The position numbers were made by a program, and so were the translations under genes. 37,119 bases of DNA, taken from assembly GCA_937942435.1 (NCBI GenBank), contig CALDEM010000098.1:1-37119 (forward strand), written 5' to 3'. This DNA comes from an uncultured Saprospiraceae bacterium (GTDB lineage: Bacteria; Bacteroidota; Bacteroidia; Chitinophagales; Saprospiraceae). The notes below the pieces were generated by a model that had not been told where the DNA came from, made no database searches, and was given only the letters and a program-made list of their open reading frames with translations. Shown here piece after piece: positions 8,467-16,903 of this stretch; positions within the stretch are counted from its first letter, which is position 1, and each line of letters starts with the position of its first letter.

Positions 8467-10302
8467 ATGTCTGATGCTTTAGTTGTATCTAATTACAAAG
8501 ACACACATCAAAGTCTTGACAACTTAGAGCAACAGTTGACCAGCACAAGCAATAGATTATCTATCCTAAGATTAATCATTTTTATTTCAACTATAGCACT
8601 TACTATTCTACTTGCCTCATATCAACCTATCATCGCCGTTATAGTTTGCATCTTAGGTCTTGGTCTATTCTTATATATTGTAAAAACCCATCACCGAAAA
8701 GATAGAGAACGACAAATAGTAAGTTATAAGAAAAGCATAATATCTAATGAGTTAGATGCTATATCCAAATTAGAAAATGAAAACTATGATGGCTTAGACT
8801 TTATTGATCAGGATCACAACTATACCAGTGACCTTGATGTATTTGGACCATTTTCCTTGTATGCACTTGTCAATAGATGTAGAACTTTTAATGGGATCAA
8901 CATCTTAGCAGGATTTATGTCAATGAAGCCCAGCCTAACTGATATACAAGATAGAATCACAGCCATCGAAGAATTAGAAAATGATACAGAGTGGCGGATC
9001 AACTTTTACGCTACTCTCTATGAAATACAAGATGGGCAAAATATCAACACGGCCAAAATCGTAGAAGGCATTCTTGATACAGATTTGTCTTTTGCTACTG
9101 AACAAAAGCTGTCTTTGTATAGAAAGATTGTTCCTATCCTATGGTTGGGCTTAGGTACTTTATACTTTATATATCCAGATGTCAGCTATATACTTGCGAT
9201 TGTCTTAGGGTTGATCAACTTTAGGATAACCATGAAGCATGCCGAGAAAGTTTCAGCTATCCAGAATAGACTTTCTAAAGCGGGCAACCAATTGGATAAA
9301 TATGCGGAGGCTCTAACGATCATATCAGAGCGACAGTGGTCAGCACCCATCATTAAAAGCAAAATAGCCGGTAACAGCCAAAATGAAAACCAAGTCAAAG
9401 CGCTACGCAAATTAAAAAGTATATCAGATCTACTCGATTACAGATTGCACATGATACCAGCTTTTCTATTGAATATCGGGCTACTATGGGACAGTAAGAT
9501 TACAGCCAGTCTTTCTAATTGGCATGTCAACCATGGACATCAGATAAAAGAGACATTTGACTTGATCGGACTTGTCGAAGCTTTTTCATCATTAGCCACT
9601 TGGAGTTATAACCATCCTGCCTTTTCTTATGCCCGTGTCACTAACGAGTACTTTTATCTTAATGGGGTTGATCTAAGACATCCCTTGCTACACTATGAAG
9701 AGTGTGTACCCAATGATTACAACTTGCGAAAGGGTGATTATATGAGTGTGATCACAGGCTCCAATATGTCAGGAAAGAGTACCATCTTAAGAACGATTGG
9801 ACTCAATATGATCCTTGGTTATTGTGGTACAAAAGTCGCGGCGATGTCCCTTAGTTATGGCTTGGTGGAGTTGATCACATACATGCGCATCAAAGACAAC
9901 TTGGAAGAAAGTGTATCTACTTTTAAGTCTGAACTCAACAGAGTCGTGAAGATATTAGACCTACTTAAAAGCGACAAGCAGTCATTTATCATCGCTGATG
10001 AGATGCTTAGAGGCACCAACTCACATGATAAGTTGAAAGGTTCTAAAGCTATCGTCTTAGAAGTGATCAAGCACCAGGCATATGGTATGGTCGCAACTCA
10101 TGACATCGCTCTGGCTGAGATGGGTGAAGATCACGACGGCATATCCAACTTTTACTTCGATATCGACTATGCTGATGGGGACCTACTCTTCGATTATAAG
10201 ATCAAGCCAGGGATCTGTGAAAACTTCAATGCCTCCTTTCTCTTGAGCCAGCTAGGTCTGAACGTTACACAAGAAAGTCCTAAGAGAAAACATATTAAAT
10301 AA
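8467..10302 (+). CDS. Membrane-anchored MutS-like ATPase
   Basis: This 611-residue protein has a MutS C-terminal ATPase: Walker A TGSNMSGKST (about 430-439), a long helical stretch, Walker B FIIADE (Asp511, Glu512) followed by MLRGTNSHDK, and the switch ATHDIALAE. The N-terminal mismatch-reading and connector domains of MutS are absent. Instead there are two hydrophobic segments near 34-72 and two more near 217-250, so the protein is probably bound to the inner membrane. Such short MutS-related proteins are common in Bacteroidota, but their role is not established; mismatch repair is unlikely given the missing domains. It lies 13 bases behind mlaF. The stop codon sits beside a long AT-rich inverted repeat. 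Confidence 0.82.
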   Translation: MSDALVVSNYKDTHQSLDNLEQQLTSTSNRLSILRLIIFISTIALTILLASYQPIIAVIVCILGLGLFLYIVKTHHRKDRERQIVSYKKSIISNELDAISKLENENYDGLDFIDQDHNYTSDLDVFGPFSLYALVNRCRTFNGINILAGFMSMKPSLTDIQDRITAIEELENDTEWRINFYATLYEIQDGQNINTAKIVEGILDTDLSFATEQKLSLYRKIVPILWLGLGTLYFIYPDVSYILAIVLGLINFRITMKHAEKVSAIQNRLSKAGNQLDKYAEALTIISERQWSAPIIKSKIAGNSQNENQVKALRKLKSISDLLDYRLHMIPAFLLNIGLLWDSKITASLSNWHVNHGHQIKETFDLIGLVEAFSSLATWSYNHPAFSYARVTNEYFYLNGVDLRHPLLHYEECVPNDYNLRKGDYMSVITGSNMSGKSTILRTIGLNMILGYCGTKVAAMSLSYGLVELITYMRIKDNLEESVSTFKSELNRVVKILDLLKSDKQSFIIADEMLRGTNSHDKLKGSKAIVLEVIKHQAYGMVATHDIALAEMGEDHDGISNFYFDIDYADGDLLFDYKIKPGICENFNASFLLSQLGLNVTQESPKRKHIK

Positions 10303-10320
10303 ACTCATAATTTAATATGT
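10290..10320 (+). repeat. 11-bp inverted repeat at the stop of the MutS-like gene
   Basis: ACATATTAAAT (10290-10300) and ATTTAATATGT (10310-10320) are perfect inverted repeats around a 9-base spacer, spanning the TAA. The outer 8 bases, ACATATTA/TAATATGT, are the same as in the hairpin at the NRDE stop (5417-5442). It probably ends or stabilises the transcript; there is no strong T-run after it. Confidence 0.5.
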
Positions 10321-10427
10321 CTAAAACAGCTACCGTTTGCGGGGTATTTTAGATATTGTGATAATTATCAATTGTCAGGTCTACATTCCCCATAGTAGTC
10401 AAGACAATCACCATTGATTTTGACAAT

Positions 10428-13172
10428 ATGAGAACAAAAGCACAATCTCGACTCGTAAGTGTATCTAACACCTTGATCGCTTCATTCGCAGTCTTATTTT
10501 TTTCTTTGATAAGTACAGCGCAGTTGTCAGCACAAGATAGCTGTAGAGCCGATACCAGCTTTACTGACATTCTTTTTGTCATAGACAACTCAGGCAGTAT
10601 CGACGATCAGGAGTATGACGAGTTTTCTGACATTATAATGGCTACGATACGCAATGTCCAAGACAGATGTGTATCATCTCAGATAGGAGTACTGCATTAT
10701 GGAGGAGCTTTTGGCGCAGAGACTTTCTTGGAGTTTAACTTCAGCCGATTCAACAATATCCCTGATGTTGAAAGACAATTTTGTACTACGCGTAACCAGT
10801 TTGGCAACTGCTCTCAAGGAGGAGGAGACGATCTTAACGCCGCGATGGGCGCTGTTGTTGAGGGGATTCAAAATGGGACTCTTAACAGAAGACCACTCAA
10901 TCAATTAGCACTCGTGATATTTACTGACGCCTTTGGGTTTGATGAGTCTTGCAACTTTATAAACTGCTCAGTCATCAGGCCTTTTACCAATATAGACATA
11001 CTCAAATCACAGTTTGGTGCACAAGTCACAGTGATTGGTGCATCAAGTCAAGCAGAAGCTTCTCTACTTGGATTATACGCGTCGCCCGGAGGCACCTTTG
11101 ATAATGTGAATTTATTCAACCAAGATTGTGCATCTACTTTTGACGGTTGTCAGTTGCCTCGTAAGTATGTACCTATCGAGTTTGATAGTCCCGTCATGCC
11201 TACTTCAGATAGTATCGCATCATGTGTGGACTGTACGATAGAGATATTAAATGTAGTTATGGCAGACGCTGGAGAAGATCAGATGGTATGCGAAGAGGAT
11301 GATGCAACACTTACGCTTACCGCAAATCTTATAAACGGTATCCCACCAATAACTTATGTCTGGGATCAAGGTATAGGCGAAGGAAATAATATTCTAGTCA
11401 ATCCATTAATTACTACGACTTATACAGTAACAGCTACCGATGCTAATGGATGCTCATCAACGGATCAAGTCACTATAACAGTGGAAGACTGCATACCAGA
11501 TTGTCAAGTGCCGATCATAAACTGTCCACCTGATTTTTCTTCGTGTCCCGGTGGCACAACAGACCCATCTATGACAGGTATGGCAACTGCAATTAACCCC
11601 AATGAAAACAATGAGGCTTGTGGTAACATTATCATATCCTTCTCAGATGAGGTAATCAACATGGGTGATTGTCCAAATCAAAGGATAATAAGAAGAACAT
11701 TTACAGCAATGGACAGTCTGAACTCTTCTTTATCCTCGTCATGTGTTCAGATTATATCCATGACTGATACTATAGCTCCAAGGATCATAATCTGTCCTGA
11801 AGATGTAGTCCTTGATCCCGCCAATCCAATCCATGAATGGGAAGACCCTACTGTCGAAGAAAACTGCAGCTTCACTATAACTTATAATATCCCTAATGGT
11901 AGCACTTTTGCTACTGGAGAAACAATAGTCATAGCGACGGCCACCGATCAGTGTGGCAACTTTGACACGTGTTCATTTGTAGTGACGGTCCCAGAAGACG
12001 TCATGATCATCTGTCCTGATGATATCACCTTAAGATGTGATGAGTCCATGACTCTTTCGGATATACCTATGGCTGTGGCGGAATCTAATTGTCCTCTGTG
12101 CGAAGACAATCCAAATAATTGTACACAGATCGAATCTACAATAACGGATACAATCATCGAAGGCGATATAACAATTTTTGAGATTACATATATCGCTTCT
12201 GATCTATGCAATACTTCAAGCACTTGTACAACTCAAGTGATCATAGACAACTCCTCTTTTTTAGAATGCCCTAGCGATATCATGGTGCAAGCACCTCCAT
12301 TTGGATTTACAGATGTGTCGTGGGAGGTGCCTGTGTTTCAGACATGTTGCACCCTTTGTAAAGTGCAGCAGATACCTGGCTTTCTGTATATGGGTCAGTT
12401 GGGTGATTCTTACTACTACTGCTCATATGCTCGCGTCAGCTGGGCTAAGGCACAACGTACCGCAGAAGCTAACAACGGGCATCTTGTATCTATCAATTCG
12501 GCTTTAGAAAATGAGTTTTTAGCGAGCCGACTAATTGAGAGAGAAGCATATATCGGGCTTACAGATAGTGCAACTGAAGGAGCGTTTGAATGGGTAAATG
12601 GTGATCCATTAGATTATGAAAAATGGAAAACGGGACAGCCTGATAACTACAACAATGAAGATGTGGTAGAGATGAACTCACAAGGATATTGGTATGATGT
12701 AGATGGCAAGGAGAAACGCGAGTTTATAATGGAGATAGAAGTATGCCAACAAGTCACTCAGATAGAAGGACCGAGTCCAGGGTCCAGGTTTAGGCTTGGC
12801 CGCACGCCCATCACTTATGTTGCAGAAGATGGTTGTGGCAATACGGACACTTGTACTTTTGATGTCGTCTTAACCCCATTCTTGCCAGATGCACTCGAAG
12901 TACTTGTAAGCGACACCAGATCTTTTGATGACATAGAGATTGAGATCAGTCCTAATCCAGCTTCTTCTCGTCTATATATCATCAACAATGGAGATGATCA
13001 ATTCTCATCAATTGATGTATATCAAATCAATGGACAGCTGATAGATCGGATGAGAAAAGTGGGCCAAGACAAAATACAACTTGATGTCTCTGCCTATCAG
13101 TCTGGACTACACTTGATAAGGTTAACCACCCAAAGTGGTGAGGTTATAGTCAGGAAAGTGATTATTGAGTAG
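10428..13172 (+). CDS. VWA / PKD-like / HYR / C-type lectin surface protein with T9SS sorting domain
   Basis: This 914-residue protein has a signal peptide (hydrophobic run to about residue 36, LSAQ). A von Willebrand A domain follows, with the metal-site motif DNSGS at 53-57. Next comes a PKD-like beta domain with YTVTATDANGCSS, then several HYR-type repeats with paired cysteines (ICPEDVVL, ATDQCGNFDTCSF, ICPDDITL). A C-type lectin domain lies at about 652-771 (AEANNGHLVSI, YIGL, GQPDN with Gln737-Pro738-Asp739, WYD). It is nested inside the last HYR domain, whose halves lie at about 614-645 and 776-812. A type A T9SS sorting domain (SPNPASS to VIIE) ends the protein. QPD in C-type lectins often reads galactose-type sugars. 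The protein should be a surface adhesin for Ca-dependent protein or glycan binding; ligands are unknown. Confidence 0.85.
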   Translation: MRTKAQSRLVSVSNTLIASFAVLFFSLISTAQLSAQDSCRADTSFTDILFVIDNSGSIDDQEYDEFSDIIMATIRNVQDRCVSSQIGVLHYGGAFGAETFLEFNFSRFNNIPDVERQFCTTRNQFGNCSQGGGDDLNAAMGAVVEGIQNGTLNRRPLNQLALVIFTDAFGFDESCNFINCSVIRPFTNIDILKSQFGAQVTVIGASSQAEASLLGLYASPGGTFDNVNLFNQDCASTFDGCQLPRKYVPIEFDSPVMPTSDSIASCVDCTIEILNVVMADAGEDQMVCEEDDATLTLTANLINGIPPITYVWDQGIGEGNNILVNPLITTTYTVTATDANGCSSTDQVTITVEDCIPDCQVPIINCPPDFSSCPGGTTDPSMTGMATAINPNENNEACGNIIISFSDEVINMGDCPNQRIIRRTFTAMDSLNSSLSSSCVQIISMTDTIAPRIIICPEDVVLDPANPIHEWEDPTVEENCSFTITYNIPNGSTFATGETIVIATATDQCGNFDTCSFVVTVPEDVMIICPDDITLRCDESMTLSDIPMAVAESNCPLCEDNPNNCTQIESTITDTIIEGDITIFEITYIASDLCNTSSTCTTQVIIDNSSFLECPSDIMVQAPPFGFTDVSWEVPVFQTCCTLCKVQQIPGFLYMGQLGDSYYYCSYARVSWAKAQRTAEANNGHLVSINSALENEFLASRLIEREAYIGLTDSATEGAFEWVNGDPLDYEKWKTGQPDNYNNEDVVEMNSQGYWYDVDGKEKREFIMEIEVCQQVTQIEGPSPGSRFRLGRTPITYVAEDGCGNTDTCTFDVVLTPFLPDALEVLVSDTRSFDDIEIEISPNPASSRLYIINNGDDQFSSIDVYQINGQLIDRMRKVGQDKIQLDVSAYQSGLHLIRLTTQSGEVIVRKVIIE

Positions 13173-13179
13173 ATAGAAG

Positions 13180-13923
13180 TTAGGCTATTGCAGTATTTGC
13201 GCTTGACGCAGTTACTTGATCATCAGCTTCTAAAATAGCAAGGACATGAGCAAGGACTTCTTGGTTCATGCCCAGACCAATGTGACTACCTACGACTTCG
13301 ATATTTTGATGATCAGTTTGATCAGCTTCATCCATACAGGCTTGCCAAGGCACGATACCATCCGTCTTAGAGTATATAGCAACAGAAGGAACAGGTACTG
13401 GAAGTATTAACTCTTCAACCCATTTTGGTTCTTTGCGCTGATCTTTACTTCTCATCCTCAGAAGTAATTGATACAACCAATTGGCATAATTAGGTGATTG
13501 AAGATGTCTATAGGGTGATCCGAGGGTGATCACACGTCTTGTTTTATCAGCATGAAGTGTTGCCAATCTTCTAGCATATATACCCCCAAGACTCCATCCG
13601 ATAATCGTTAACTTTTGATCATGATCGTTATATATCTTCTCTATCATATCAGATAGCACATCGATCTCCTCTAATCGAGCATAATTGCGCCCAAGCCCCC
13701 AATCTATAGTCTTATAACCTAATCGATCAAAAAGATTTCTCATCGGACCTGTTGATACATGGCTGGCCATAAATCCAGGTATGATTAAGATGGGATAACC
13801 TTCGACTTGATTAGATGATTGATGTGTCTTTAAAAAGTTATCTGCTCGTCTTCTTTCATTGAGCGCTCTAAAGAACTCTGACAAGTGCAACCATAGGGCC
13901 GGTCGTTTGATCTCTTCTGACAT
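13180..13923 (-). CDS. Alpha/beta hydrolase, lipase/esterase-like
   Basis: The 247 residues show an alpha/beta-hydrolase fold: the IPGFMAS oxyanion-side strand near 48-54, nucleophile elbow GWSLGG with Ser111, acid Asp188 (SKTDGIVPW) and His214 (GSHIGLG). The arrangement and the GSPYRH strand after the elbow recall triacylglycerol lipases and PGAP1-like esterases. No signal peptide is visible, so it is likely cytoplasmic or membrane-associated. It converges on the VWA protein gene with only 7 bases between stops, and is divergent from the DUF1080 lipoprotein gene. An exact TAnnTTTG box ends 5 bases before the ATG, suggesting a very short leader. The substrate is not predictable. Confidence 0.8.
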   Translation of the reverse strand: MSEEIKRPALWLHLSEFFRALNERRRADNFLKTHQSSNQVEGYPILIIPGFMASHVSTGPMRNLFDRLGYKTIDWGLGRNYARLEEIDVLSDMIEKIYNDHDQKLTIIGWSLGGIYARRLATLHADKTRRVITLGSPYRHLQSPNYANWLYQLLLRMRSKDQRKEPKWVEELILPVPVPSVAIYSKTDGIVPWQACMDEADQTDHQNIEVVGSHIGLGMNQEVLAHVLAILEADDQVTASSANTAIA

Positions 13924-13928
13924 AAGTA

Positions 13929-13936
13929 CAAATCTA
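13929..13936 (-). promoter_or_regulatory. Candidate -7 box for the hydrolase gene
   Basis: The minus strand reads TAGATTTG, an exact TAnnTTTG, five bases before the ATG at 13923. Transcription from it would begin close to the start codon and give a leaderless or nearly leaderless mRNA. No -33 TTTG is visible. Confidence 0.3.
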
Positions 13937-14030
13937 TGGAGAAATTAGACTTGATATATGATTAGCTTGCTCGGCCATGATCTCAGCTCAATTTGATTAT
14001 ATTGAGATATTAAATCCAACTCAATACAAA

Positions 14031-14768
14031 ATGAAGCACCTAACCATACCCCTCATGATCTGTATCGCTATCCTTTTTAGCCAATCATGTCAACAAGCCA
14101 AGAAGATGTCTGATCATATGGATACAATAGAAGAGAGTATGGCTGAGAAAACAGCAACAAAAAGCTCAACCTCTGTCTCTGCGAGTAGTGTGCCAGGTTG
14201 GCATACATTTAACAAAACAGGCCTTGATCCATCGTGGGAGATGGGCGAAGATGGTGTTCTTTCATTTGACAAGAGTCGAGGAGAAGGAGGCGACATAGTA
14301 ACTGATAAAGAATACGAAAACTTTGAACTTAGCTTAGAGTGGAAAATATCTGACTGCGGTAATAGTGGCATCTTCTGGGGCATCGTAGAATCAACTGATT
14401 ACAGATGGCCATGGCAGACGGGTCCTGAGATGCAGATCTTAGATAATAAGTGCCACCCTGATGCAAAAATCAAAACCCATAGAGCCGGAGATCTTTATGA
14501 TATGATCGAAACATCAGTTGTCAATGTAAAACCTGCCGGAGAATGGAATAGCATCAAAATAAAGTCTGATCGTGGTAACATGTCCTTCTTTCAAAATGGA
14601 GCCGAAGTGGTAACCTTTACGATGCATAATGAGAGCTGGGATGCGATGAAGGCCAAAAGCAAATTTAAAGATATGGAAAGCTTCGGGACAGCTCGTAAAG
14701 GGCGAATCGGACTGCAAGATCATAACGATAAGGTCTGGTTTAGAAACATAAGCATCACAGAGCTCTAA
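14031..14768 (+). CDS. DUF1080 (3-keto-disaccharide hydrolase-like) lipoprotein
   Basis: From ATG 14031 the protein is 245 residues and starts with a lipoprotein signal (MKHLTIPLMICIAILF then SQSC). An upstream ATG at 13977 would put a charged 18-residue tail before the signal and is rejected. A spacer rich in Ser, Thr and Lys is followed by the DUF1080 jelly-roll domain: GWHTFNKTG, ENFELSLEWKISDCGNSGIFWG, GPEMQILDN, AGEWNSIKI, and a final RNISITEL strand. Members of this family hydrolyse 3-keto-disaccharides or act in sugar binding, and are abundant in Bacteroidota. It should sit on a membrane facing the periplasm or outside. No partner 3-dehydrogenase gene is nearby, so the exact substrate is open. 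Confidence 0.82.
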   Translation: MKHLTIPLMICIAILFSQSCQQAKKMSDHMDTIEESMAEKTATKSSTSVSASSVPGWHTFNKTGLDPSWEMGEDGVLSFDKSRGEGGDIVTDKEYENFELSLEWKISDCGNSGIFWGIVESTDYRWPWQTGPEMQILDNKCHPDAKIKTHRAGDLYDMIETSVVNVKPAGEWNSIKIKSDRGNMSFFQNGAEVVTFTMHNESWDAMKAKSKFKDMESFGTARKGRIGLQDHNDKVWFRNISITEL

Positions 14769-14835
14769 CGAGCTGATCTCGTGGCTTGACAGAATGATTT
14801 TGTCAATCACTTTGATTTAGCGACATTTACGTGCA

Positions 14836-15267
14836 GTGAAAGCGTTCAAAACTAATCTTACAACCCAGAAGGTCTTAGCCTTGCTCAATCGATTTCTCGA
14901 TATACGCATGGGTGTACTTGGGGCTATCAGCATGGGTCTTCTGGTCTACTATATCAATAGTGATCATGGTATACTACCAGCACTTATAGCTGCTTCTAAA
15001 CAAGCAGTGTACACCTTGTTTTTTGGAGCGTTGTTTGTTAAGATGGCAGAAAATGTAGCAGTCCAATTTGAAGATCGAGCCCTTGCTATACTTTGTGGCG
15101 GATTAACTCCTTCGCTACTGACAAGTGTTCTCACTTATGTACTTCATGCCATCAAAGGGACACCAGAACCATTTTATTCTACTATACCTACGATGGTCTT
15201 AGGAACTATGAGCTTTAGCCTTTGGGCTTTTCTAAAGCATAGATCTACATATCAAGCTAAGCAATGA
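14836..15267 (+). CDS. Four-helix membrane protein of unknown function
   Basis: The 143 residues show about four hydrophobic helices (near 27-45, 49-72, 83-108 and 118-133) with short loops, a basic N-terminus and a basic C-terminus. I do not recognise a family. The start is GTG at 14836, since no in-frame ATG precedes the first helix; a second GTG at 14831 is in another frame. It follows the DUF1080 gene by 67 bases, in which TTGAC/GTCAA form a weak hairpin, and converges with the sulfatase gene. The repeated small-residue helix pattern suggests a compact bundle, perhaps a small integral membrane accessory protein. No motif supports transport or enzymatic activity. Confidence 0.6.
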   Translation: MKAFKTNLTTQKVLALLNRFLDIRMGVLGAISMGLLVYYINSDHGILPALIAASKQAVYTLFFGALFVKMAENVAVQFEDRALAILCGGLTPSLLTSVLTYVLHAIKGTPEPFYSTIPTMVLGTMSFSLWAFLKHRSTYQAKQ

Positions 15268-15292
15268 TTGTCTCACTATCTTGCAAGTCAAC

Positions 15293-16792
15293 TCAAACCT
15301 CCAGTTTGATAAAACGACAACCCGATCCAGATGACTCTTCGTTAAAGTAAGTCTTTGCCCTTTTTATTATTTCTTTCATTTCTGGTTTTGCTGAAAGATC
15401 AATTTGTTCGCTTGGATCATTTACAATATCATATAGTTCTATACTGTCGGTTGGGCTTTTATTAACCTTTCTAATCGCTTTCCAATTGTCAAATCTAACA
15501 GCTTGTTTGTTGCGCCACTCCCAATAAAGGAATTCGTGATTCTTGGTATCACGTGATTGAAATAATTGAGGCAAGAAGCTGATACCATCAGTACTTTCCA
15601 AATCTTCTCCCCCAGTCAACTCTAACAAGGTTGGACCGATATCATAGTTGGCATAGTACTCATCAATCTTCAAACCACCTTCGATCTGTCCTGGCCACCA
15701 CGCTATCATAGGAACTCTGATCCCTCCATCATGCAAGCTCCTTTTAAATCCACGCAACCCACCAGTACTATTAAATGGGCTTTCGAGTTTCCCATCTATC
15801 TGATGCTCATCTATACCTCCTTCATCGGAGGGGCCATTATCACTGGTCAGAAGAACAAGTGTATTATTTTCTAATTGTAAATCTCTCAATAATTGCAAAA
15901 TCTCGCCAATGTCTCTATCAAGGTGACTAATCATGGCAGCAAAAGTTGCCCTTGTCTTATATGGATTAGGACGAGCATAGATCTTATCTCCTTGATAATC
16001 AAACTCCGGGAATATACTATCGCCCTCTTCATCAAGGTATTGTCCCCATAGTCCATGATGTTTTTCTTCAATATAATCAGGATCTCCAGGCTTGGGTATG
16101 ACTACCTCAGCGTGGCCAATTGTAAAAGGGAGGTAAAGAAAAAAAGAAGTGTCCTGATTTTCTTTTATAAATTCTAATCCATGATCCAGAAACTCGTTCT
16201 GCACAAATCTATCAGGCGAGATATAATGAGGGACAAGACTTCCATCATCCATTGATTTGAACATATAGTCTCTTCTGGTCCAACCATTAGTCTTGCCATC
16301 GATGAAGTGCTGATGTGCGTCTTCTGCATTAAGCCATCCAACAAATTCATCAAATCCACGGTCAAATGGGCTATCCCCAAGTACTCTTTCTCCTTCGAGT
16401 AAGGCAAGATGTTGTTTGCCATACATGGCAGTGCGATAACCATTGTCTTGCATCAAGTTAGGCCATGTCTGAAATAAGAGTGAAAGACTATCCTGTCCGT
16501 TACCACAGCTACCTAGATGTCCCGTGTGCATACCTGTCAGCAGCGCAGCTCGAGAAGGTCCACAAACTGTTGATCCAGCATAAAAATTAGTGAAATGTGC
16601 TCCTTCATTAAACATGCGAGAGATATGCGGAGTTTTCATCAACCTTTGTCCATATGGCTCAAAATCACCGTATCCTATATCATCAACGTTGATAAGAATG
16701 ACGTTTGGTTTCTTCGGCTCTATCGCTTCTTCATCACAGCTAAACATAGAGAAGACCATCAATATCAAGAGACCACAATGAATCTTACACAT
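15293..16792 (-). CDS. Type I sulfatase, lipoprotein
   Basis: From ATG 16790-16792 the protein has 499 residues and begins with a lipoprotein signal ending in FSMFSC. A 7-residue longer start (16813) is possible but weakens the signal. The sulfatase core follows: PNVILINVDDIGYGD with metal-binding aspartates, the CGPSR motif whose Cys77 would become formylglycine, GKQHLALLEG, LLTSDNGPSDEGG, and a C-terminal subdomain with EWRNKQAVR. It is a formylglycine sulfatase of the arylsulfatase A type, exported and membrane-tethered, probably cleaving sulfate esters from algal or marine polysaccharides. The maturation enzyme (anSME or FGE) is not in the window. It lies divergent to the Wzz/ligase pair, with no SusC/SusD genes nearby, so it is not part of an obvious polysaccharide utilisation locus. 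Confidence 0.9.
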   Translation of the reverse strand: MCKIHCGLLILMVFSMFSCDEEAIEPKKPNVILINVDDIGYGDFEPYGQRLMKTPHISRMFNEGAHFTNFYAGSTVCGPSRAALLTGMHTGHLGSCGNGQDSLSLLFQTWPNLMQDNGYRTAMYGKQHLALLEGERVLGDSPFDRGFDEFVGWLNAEDAHQHFIDGKTNGWTRRDYMFKSMDDGSLVPHYISPDRFVQNEFLDHGLEFIKENQDTSFFLYLPFTIGHAEVVIPKPGDPDYIEEKHHGLWGQYLDEEGDSIFPEFDYQGDKIYARPNPYKTRATFAAMISHLDRDIGEILQLLRDLQLENNTLVLLTSDNGPSDEGGIDEHQIDGKLESPFNSTGGLRGFKRSLHDGGIRVPMIAWWPGQIEGGLKIDEYYANYDIGPTLLELTGGEDLESTDGISFLPQLFQSRDTKNHEFLYWEWRNKQAVRFDNWKAIRKVNKSPTDSIELYDIVNDPSEQIDLSAKPEMKEIIKRAKTYFNEESSGSGCRFIKLEV

Positions 16793-16903
16793 TTTTAAAT
16801 GTAAAAAAAGCACTTTAGATCTGACTCATCGAAAGATTATTAAGTACCAAAAAAAACAGGAAGAGCAAGGTAATTATCGACACAATGGCCATCTTTATGC
16901 ACT

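Noticed and set aside
13977..14030. Longer start for the DUF1080 lipoprotein gene.
   Set aside because: It would put 18 residues before a clear lipoprotein signal; ATG 14031 fits the signal peptide.
15293..16792. Polysaccharide utilisation locus around the sulfatase, DUF1080 and GH16 genes.
   Set aside because: The genes are far apart, on different units, and there is no SusC/SusD pair in the window.
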